From Mytilus trossulus (lineage: Eukaryota; Mollusca; Bivalvia; Mytilida; Mytilidae): DNA of 64,000 nt. The notes beneath the pieces are model-generated. The model saw only the letters and a program-made list of their open reading frames with translations, did no database searches and had not been told where the DNA came from. The stretch lies in assembly GCF_036588685.1 (NCBI RefSeq), contig NC_086378.1:43563578-43627577 (forward strand), read 5' to 3'. The translations under genes were made by a program, and so were the position numbers. Positions 56,800 to 64,000 of the stretch are shown one piece after another (the first letter of the stretch is position 1; every line of letters starts with the position of its first letter).

Positions 56800-59790
56800 A
56801 AGAATGTAGGGAAATATTCCTTTTTAACCACGGCTCACACGCCATATGGAAAGTTGTTGAAAACCGTAAGATGGTCTTGAAATGTCTATAATGGCCCTTT
56901 GTTGAGATATATCATTGGTATTTGTTCTAATATATATTATTCGGTGAGGGCGCATAGAGGAAAATACATTTCTTTCTTAATAGGTCGGCAACACTCTTAA
57001 CTTTTTTCTCTCACTTATCTAATTAAAGATTAAAGTAAAAAAGAATACGCAAACGTAACAAAATACCACAACTCGAAAGATTAAAGACAACACCTAAGTG
57101 TTAAGGTTATAAAAAAACAAGTTGTTAATCCTGATTTTTGTTCAACAAAACAATTTATTATCCCTCTTTGAAGACTATAATGTGCCAACCAACTCGTTTA
57201 CCTATTATTTATGGTTTTCTATAGTGTTATTTGTAAGATATTAGATTCTGTTTTTGAAAGATCGTATGCTTCAAGTTTGTTTAAGATTATGGACGAAGTG
57301 TAAACATAGATCTGTTTACATTGTGGATCACTTAGTTTACTTTGAGCATAATTTATATGTGAAAATTAGACACCAGTGCATTTTACTTAAAGGTTTCATT
57401 TGCATACAGTTATAGTTAAAATGTAATATACAGTAACTTATTAAAAGTTAATGAGCGTTATATTTTCATCACTTATAAACTTTTACAACAGGGATACCAT
57501 AATGATTATATAAACTTGTGTCGATTTCATCTATAGAATGATTTTGAAAGAAGTTGTATTTTGCAAGTAGCTATTATGTTTATATTATCTATAATGTTTA
57601 GGTATTGTCCTATAGATCTTTTTGCTTTAAAGACTAATTGATAAAGGTATTAATACTATTTGGTTGTTCAATCACTGCATTTATAAAGATAAGGCGTTGT
57701 ATGTTTTGGGATGAATAGCGATTCGCTAATATATAGTTTCAAGCAAGAGTAACATGTTGTTTATGTTGTATTGAATTTCTGTACAGTGTTTTCTGGCAGT
57801 GTATAATATTGCATCGTTCTGTACTATTCATGGCGTTGTTGTATGCAATATCCCTTGAATTACATCTACCGATATAAATTTAGGATGTCACTGTTGCTTA
57901 TCACCGGGATGAGTACTGTTATATCGACTTCTAGAACACTTTGATACGGTTTAATCTTTTTTATTATGATTGTTTGTTTGTTCTTGTGTTTTGTATCTAA
58001 TAACCCGATATCATATAAATAAGTGTGTCTTCTTATTTTCATATGAATCGGAGTTTCTCCAGACACTTGTCAAAAACAAGAGGATCAAAGAAGCCAGATT
58101 ATTTAATTTCACTTTCAGATATATTGATGATGTTCTTTCCATAAACAATCCGAAATTTTCTGATTGGGTTTCATTGATATATCCCCCAGAACTAGAGATT
58201 AAAGAAACAACAAACACCGCTTCCTCCGCCTCATTTTTAGACTTATATCTCGAATTTGACTTACACAGTCATCTCAGTACCTGAATCTATGACAAACGGG
58301 ACGATTTTAATTTTGAAATTATAAATTTCCCCCACCTTAGTAGACACATACCAACTTCACCTGCATATGGGATATATATTTCCCAACTTATTCGATATTC
58401 AAGAGCTTGCAGCTCCTACTCAGACTTTGTAAAACGTCATCAGTGTCTGAGTAGAAAGTTGATGAACCAGGGGTATGTCAAAGAACGTCTCGTCCTTTTT
58501 CTAAAAAAGTTCATCGGAAGGTACCAAGACCTTGTTGATAAATATTCCGTATCAACTTCTCAAATAATACACGATGGTCTTGATGTATAGATTCTGCGTA
58601 CTGATGTTGTTTATCATCTTAACAACATGTTTTACTGTTCTTTCATTTGTCTTTGTTCTATTATTAATATTACTTTTACTGTTGAATGGTTTTATGTGAT
58701 ATCCGTTTGACGTGGCTCGGTACTTATACATCTCGTCAATGTGTGTGTATTGGCTTTCATTTTTTGGTGTTTTGTTTTGTATTTCTTTTGTTCTTATTAC
58801 GTGACTCTGTACTTTTAAAGATCCCGTCAGTATTATTTTGGTCTATTATATGTCATTATGATATATTTCTATTATGAATTTCTATATACGTTGAACCACA
58901 AACGTCAAACTCATTCAATCGCGTAGTGGAATTAACTATTTTTGGATTCTCATAAATTTTGGACTAATTTAAATCTCGGTCTATTTCTGTAATTTGTTCT
59001 TACAAACTTTTGATTTTTTAACTCTGTATGCTTACATTGCCTATGTGAATTTTAAAACTGTTTGTATGTACATTGAACGACAAATTTCAGTGAGGTATAC
59101 AAATGTTATGACGTCAGACACTCAAGTCAATCCATGTGTTCGTAGATAGATGTTTTTATGTTCTGTTAAATTGTCCCTTTTAAAATTGTTATGCGATGAT
59201 GGCTGATGTACCCATATTTTGACTATTTTATTAATTGTGACTGTTTATTTAACGCATCATGTAAATATAACGGAATTTGATGAGACTGTTATTAAAGAGA
59301 GAGGAGTAGCGCTATAGAACCAGGTTTAATCCACAATTTTCTACATTTGAAAATGCCTGTACCAAGCCAGGAGTATGACAGTTCTTGTCTATTCGTTTTT
59401 GATGCGTTTTGTTATTTGATTTTGCCATGTGATTATGGACTTTCCGTATTGCTTTTCCTCTGAGTTCAGTATTTTTGTGATTTTACTTTTGAACTATATT
59501 TTTTTTGCATTTTGTATGTCTTCTTTTGAGAATACACTGATGGTGAATATAAGGAGGAAAGGGTTGAGCGACGATGACCAACAAACTTAACGGGGCCACA
59601 TTTTCTTGTCGCTGCTTTATTTTAGAACCCCATCAAGGTTTTTTTTTGGTGGAATTTGAAAGAAGTAAAGAAAAAGACTGAATTATTATTCGTTTTAGTT
59701 CTCCTGCCCAAATTTTAACTCCATTTTGTCTTCATCACTTGGTGTAAGTCGTGAAGAATATAGAAAAAATGTTTAGGATGAGACTTACCT
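56800..59790 (+). repeat. Tandem triplication, unit 1
   Basis: Landmarks shared with units 2 and 3 are 'ccacaactcgaaagatt' with 'aagtgttaaggttat' (57065-57115), 'gtttaagattatggacgaag' and 'tggatcacttagtttac' (57275-57345), and 'tactgttatatcgacttct' (57910). A retroelement (58000-59495) is inserted before 'aggaggaaagggttgagcg' (59550). No coding frame is conserved between units. Confidence 0.7.
58000..59495 (+). pseudogene. Reverse-transcriptase retroelement 2: RT C-terminal relic and 3' tail
   Basis: The open part (58020-58284) encodes LFNFTFRYIDDVLSINN, with the YIDD catalytic box of reverse transcriptases, then ELEIKETT and ASFLDLYLEFD. A TGA at 58282 breaks the frame. The same frame continues with IYDKRDDFNFEI, AYGIYISQLIRYSRA and ends at the TAG at 58588. 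A noncoding tail follows, with GCCTGTACCAAGCCAGGAGT at 59355 and ending near 'ttttgtgattttacttttg'. It is related to RT element 1 but has a different tail. The 5' part is missing, as expected from incomplete reverse transcription. Inactive. Confidence 0.8.
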
Positions 59791-59799
59791 TTTGTTCAT

Positions 59800-60340
59800 T
59801 TACGTCAAAATAGTCAGATAACTTCTTTAGGAGTTATTACCTTTAAATGACGAATTTTACCCTTTACAGAAAAACACATAAGTTATCATGAAAATTACAA
59901 AAGACTCATTAGAGTTATTGCCCTTTAACGACAATTATATTTTTTATCTGAGAAATTATGCTTGATAGATAGAAACTTAATTAAACCACCAAAGATGATC
60001 AGCAAGACATGTTCTACAAATCAATGTTGTTGTTAAAATAGTGTGACGATCCTTTATTGTAGGAATTGCCCATTAAGGACGATATTAATCTGAGCGTCAC
60101 TGATGAATCTTATGATGACGAAAAGCGGGTCTGCCGTATCAAATTATAAGCCTGGTACCTATTTTAAAATGATTATTTTGCATTTTCATAATATCTGAAA
60201 AACTACAATAGATAGATATAATCTTAAAATAGCAAAAATGATTAGCAAAACAACGGCAATAAAAGAGTAAATATATTGAAATCGTCTGACGATCCCTAAT
60301 TCGAGTTGTAACCCTAAAATGACGTTTTAAAACAGTTAGT
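59800..60340 (+). repeat. Degenerate repeat of two to three units of about 250 bp
   Basis: 'gagttattgccctttaacg', 'tagatagaaacttaatt', 'gatgatcagcaagac' and 'tgtgacgatcc' recur as 'agatagatataatctt', 'aatgattagcaaaac' and 'ctgacgatcccta' about 220-250 bp later. It is absent from the equivalent place in unit 3, so it is an insertion. Confidence 0.5.
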
Positions 60341-60967
60341 TCGTTTCCCCTTTCATTTCCCATGTGATAAAGAAACTTGTTAAAAACCGCACGATACCCT
60401 TTAAAATTTCCTTAATGGACTCTTTGGTTAGATGAATCATTGATGTTTTGTACTCAAACATAAACGCCAGTGAAGGCACACAAAAGAAAACAAATGTCTT
60501 TTTAACTAGTTTGGCAACACTCTGTACTTTTTTCGTTCACGTATCAAATCGAAGTTCAAAGAATACGAAAGTGTAACCGAATCTCACAACTCGAATGATG
60601 ATAGACAATACCTAAGTGTTAAGGTTATTAGCATACAAATGTTATCATTAATCAGCAAAAAAATCAAGTTTTGGCAATTAAAACAGAAAAAGACATGATA
60701 GTAAAGCGATTCACTAGTTGCCTTACAAAAGCTGTGATAAGTTATCAATTTGATGACAGAAATATAGACTCAATTAAGATTTCATTTCAAATTCATATTA
60801 CTATAAAACATTTTCTAAAATTTGAAATAATGACAACAATCCTGTTTATCAAAACTATTTGCTCTTTTTAGAACAAGAGAAAGATAAGATAATTATTTAT
60901 TATGTCTATGTCTGCATATAATACGAAAACAAGTTATTGCTCCTGGTGTTTGTTGAACAAAAACAAA

Positions 60968-61025
60968 TACGGTCGGGTTGTTGTCTCTTTGACACATTCC
61001 CCATTTCCATTCTCAATTTTATTAG
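60968..61025 (+). repeat. Terminal piece of the RT element 1 tail
   Basis: 'acggtcgggttgttgtctct', 'ttgacacattccccatttcc' and 'attctcaatttt' form a strongly truncated copy inside unit 2 of the tandem triplication. Confidence 0.65.
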
Positions 61026-61693
61026 TTATCCCTCTTTGAATCCGATTACGTACATATACAACCATTGGGTTCACCTATTCATTATGGGTTCTTCATAATG
61101 TTAAGATATCAGGAAATCAGTTTTTGAAAGATCGTATGCATCAAGTTTGTTTAAGATTATGGACGAAGTGTTGATAAATATCTGCTTACATTATGGATCA
61201 CTTAGTTTACTTTAAATCAAAAAGTCGACGAACAATATACTAATTTCATCTCTAACTTTTACACCAGTAATAAATGCAATCATAAGTTTATGATGATTTC
61301 TGCTACATAATTTGTTTTGATAGAAGCGGTTTTTCGCATCCAGCTTTTATGTTTATGGTATTGTACCCAAATCTTTTTGCTTCATATACTCATAAGTTAA
61401 GGTATGAATATTCTCTTATTCAATCATGGCTTCTGATATGTCTTTGAATGAATAGCGATCTGCTTATTTATAGTTCCATGCAAGAATAAGTTGATTTTTT
61501 TTCTGCATTAATCTTCTGTACTGTGTTTTCTAGGTATTGCACACTATCGTGTCTACCTGTACTATATATGGCAATGCTGTATGTAAATTTACATGAAGTA
61601 CAACCACCGAGTGTTGAACGTCATGATTTTAATCACCGAGTTGAGTACTTTTAGCTTTACTTCCAGATCTCTTTGATACAGAATGATTTTTAT

Positions 61694-62053
61694 TAGTCCC
61701 CTACCGACGAAGCCGACGGGGACCTAAGGTTTGCACTCCGTCTGTCTGTCACTCAGTACGGCAAATCAGTTTTCCACACTTTTTTCGTAATGCTTGTAGA
61801 TATTGATTTGATATTTGTTGTATTGATTTATCATGACAAGTTACAGATCAAGTTTGAATTTGGTGCCGGTCTGATAATGTGCAGAGTTATGGTCATTGGA
61901 CAAATTCACTTAAATAATCAGTTTTAAACTTTTTTGTTTTGTCATACTTCAAGATATTGACTTGATATATAACATTTAGTTTACATAATGACAAGTTATA
62001 GATTAAGTTTGCCCCTCTAAATTTAATGAATATTTTAAACCTTTAGGGGACTA
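61694..62053. mobile_element. 360-bp inverted-repeat element with TAGTCCCCTA ends
   Basis: It has perfect 10-bp terminal inverted repeats, TAGTCCCCTA (61694-61703) and TAGGGGACTA (62044-62053). Just inside the left end CCGACGAAGCCGACGGGGAC extends a hairpin. It lies in unit 2 of the triplication and is absent from units 1 and 3. Confidence 0.75.
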
Positions 62054-62379
62054 TATATTTTTCATTGATTTGTTCGTAACTGTGCTTTGTATGTAATTAA
62101 CTAATTTCTGTTACTAAATTGTGAATATATTGATCCTGATTGAAAGGAGGATACGGCTGAGATGCTAACCACCAAACTTTAACGCGGCATGTTTTATTGA
62201 ACCTGTCCCAGTTTCTCTTTTTGGGAATTTGAAAAAGGAAAGAAATCGAATGATTTAATTTTCATGTTCTATTTAACTCACCTGAACTAAAGGTTCCAGT
62301 GAGTTTTTATAATAACTAAGCGTCTTTTTGCTCTTTTATGTTCATTCCATTTTGTCCCAAAAGAATGGATAGGATGAAT

Positions 62380-64000
62380 TATCCCCTTTCCAACACGGCT
62401 TCGACGCCAATGTGGTATAGAAACTTGTTGAAACCGGATGTTTTTTTTGTTGTTGCTTTGATTAAAACCGAATTTTCATTGATCTAATTATGAATTCACA
62501 CATAAACGGCGATGAGGGCATACAGAAGAAACAATTTTTCTTTAAATCTTTTGATATTTTTTTTCATCATTTATCAGATCGAAGTAAAACTAAATAAATA
62601 CGGAAGTGTTACAAAATATCACAACTTGAATGATGATAGACAACACATAAGTGTTAAGGTTATTTGTATAGAAATGTTATCATTAATCAGCAAAAGGTTC
62701 ATGTTTTAGCAATTAAAATAGAAAAAATAGTACAGGGACTCAAAGCAGTGATAAGTTATCAAGTTGATGACAGAAAAGTAGACGCACTTAAGATTTGATT
62801 CCAATTTCACAACTATTAAATATCTTCTGAAAGTGGTGCTGCATTGAGTAAATGTAAGATAATGACACTATTCCTTTTTTAACAAAACTTATTGCTCCAT
62901 TTTGTTAAAGAGAAAAGATGATACTCTATGTAAATAAGATGTAGTCGTAACATATCAAAAGTTGATTCTCCTAATATTTATGAACATAACATTGTATTTT
63001 GAATTAGGAATATGGCTAATCCTGATGGTTGAATATGTGCGCCCGTTATTTTTTGTTTTTTTCATTTTTATTATTAGTGACTTCGTGCACCATGCATTAT
63101 ACCAAAGGCAAAACAAATTATTTTCCTTAGCTCTAACGGAACTGAGAAGTCTTTTCAACGCTAGGATGAGATCCGTGCAAAATTGATAGGAATGGGAGAT
63201 AAGTACAAATTACGTTAAGAAAAGCCACGGGAACCTATATTTTTTGGACCAAAAATTCTGCCCGAATAATTTTACTTTAGTTCTAGCAAAGTTTCGTTAA
63301 AAAATCAACTTTCTAAAGTCTGTATCTCGAAAAAGGCTATCATTGTCGCCTATGGGGAATAAATTGTTTATTACAATCTGTAAGTTTTAAAATATGAAGA
63401 TAAATGTATCAAGTTTTATCAAATATCGTGTGCTTCAAATATGTTTTAAGATTATGAACCGAGTGTTGACAAAGATCTGCTTACATTGTGGATCACTTTA
63501 AATAGTTTGCTTTAATTTTAATTTTATTTGTTGAAATTAGACACTTGTGTATAGTACTAGAACCTCACATCCTGCATACTGATATACTTTAAATGTACTA
63601 TAATTAAAAGTCGATGAACTTTATATTTTCATCTCTATTAAATAAACTTCTACAGCAGGGATATAGATATCATAAATTTTTGGTGATCAAAGGGGTATTT
63701 CACATTTCGCATCTTGCTTTTATGTTAATATTATGAATAAAGTTTAGGTATTATCCAATAAATATCTTGCTTCATAGACTCATTGATAAAATGGTATAAC
63801 TATTCAGATTGTGTTCAATCACTGCATCTGGCATGTAGGAAGCAAGAATAGAATGTTGTTTTTCTTTCTTGATCTTATGTACAGTGTTTTTCTTGGCATT
63901 GTATAAAATCGTGTCTTCCTGTACTATTTATGTCAATGTTGTATGGAACTTTCTACGAAAGAAAACAACCGACATAAATGTTGGACGTCATGATTTCTTG
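62380..64000 (+). repeat. Tandem triplication, unit 3 (cut by the window edge)
   Basis: Shared landmarks: 'tcacaacttgaatgatgat' with 'aagtgttaaggttat' (62620-62663), 'ttttaagattatgaaccgag' (63442), and 'tgttggacgtcatgattt' (63980), which pairs with 'tgttgaacgtcatgattt' at 61613. Confidence 0.7.

Larger units (their letters stand above)
60340..62320 (+). repeat. Tandem triplication, unit 2
   Basis: Shared landmarks: 'ctcacaactcgaatgatg' with 'aagtgttaaggttat' (60580-60628), 'gtttaagattatggacgaag' (61149), 'tgaatagcgatctgc' (61448), and 'gaaaggaggatacggctgag' (62142). It contains an inserted TAGTCCCCTA element (61694-62053) and a short RT tail (60968). Confidence 0.7.

Overview
The window looks like nuclear DNA of a bivalve mollusc, most likely a mussel (Mytilus). 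It is AT-rich, with small exons in long introns, GT-AG splice sites, and many dispersed repeat families that I associate with Mytilus. The genus is my inference from memory of those repeats and is not a database result. There is no sign of bacterial, organellar or viral gene organisation.

Three genes can be supported. (1) A large minus-strand gene has its start codon at 33560 and runs leftwards past position 1. I could place 20 coding exons (879 codons), and the reading phase is consistent across every junction. It encodes a DUF4062 domain, then a P-loop STAND/NACHT-type NTPase, then a helical region and TPR repeats, so it is nephrocystin-3-like (the 'TPR repeat-containing protein' class common in molluscs). 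Its 3' end lies off the left edge. (2) At 39002-40465 (minus) there is a complete ULK3-type kinase of 487 aa, with a kinase domain and two MIT regions. Its coding sequence has no introns. (3) At 50901-55094 (plus) are the first two exons of an unrecognised protein-coding gene whose remaining exons are not visible.

Most of the rest is mobile-element debris. The last intron of gene 1 in this window holds a 4-kb foldback element (3026-7096). It carries eight CTTCCGG/ATGGCGG-type motif pairs and three decayed copies of an 'EADTR...TVDTDV' coding sequence. Other repeats include a roughly 2-kb family with GAC-rich ends (660-1976, 11010-12982, 41155-42430), a family with palindromic ends (18683-19452, 27566-28755, 34964-36235, 47101-47858), and a 'GCCCC...GGGGC' family. 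There are also several retroelement 3' tails, a tRNA-derived SINE pair, and several elements with terminal inverted repeats. Two reverse-transcriptase relics are present (46945-48945 and 58000-59495). The first is split by a palindromic-end element that appears to have made a 5-bp target duplication.

The right end (56800-64000) is a decayed tandem triplication of an unrecognised noncoding unit, with different elements inserted into different copies. The three genes show no functional link. The notable features are the STAND gene, the single-exon ULK3 coding region and the foldback element.
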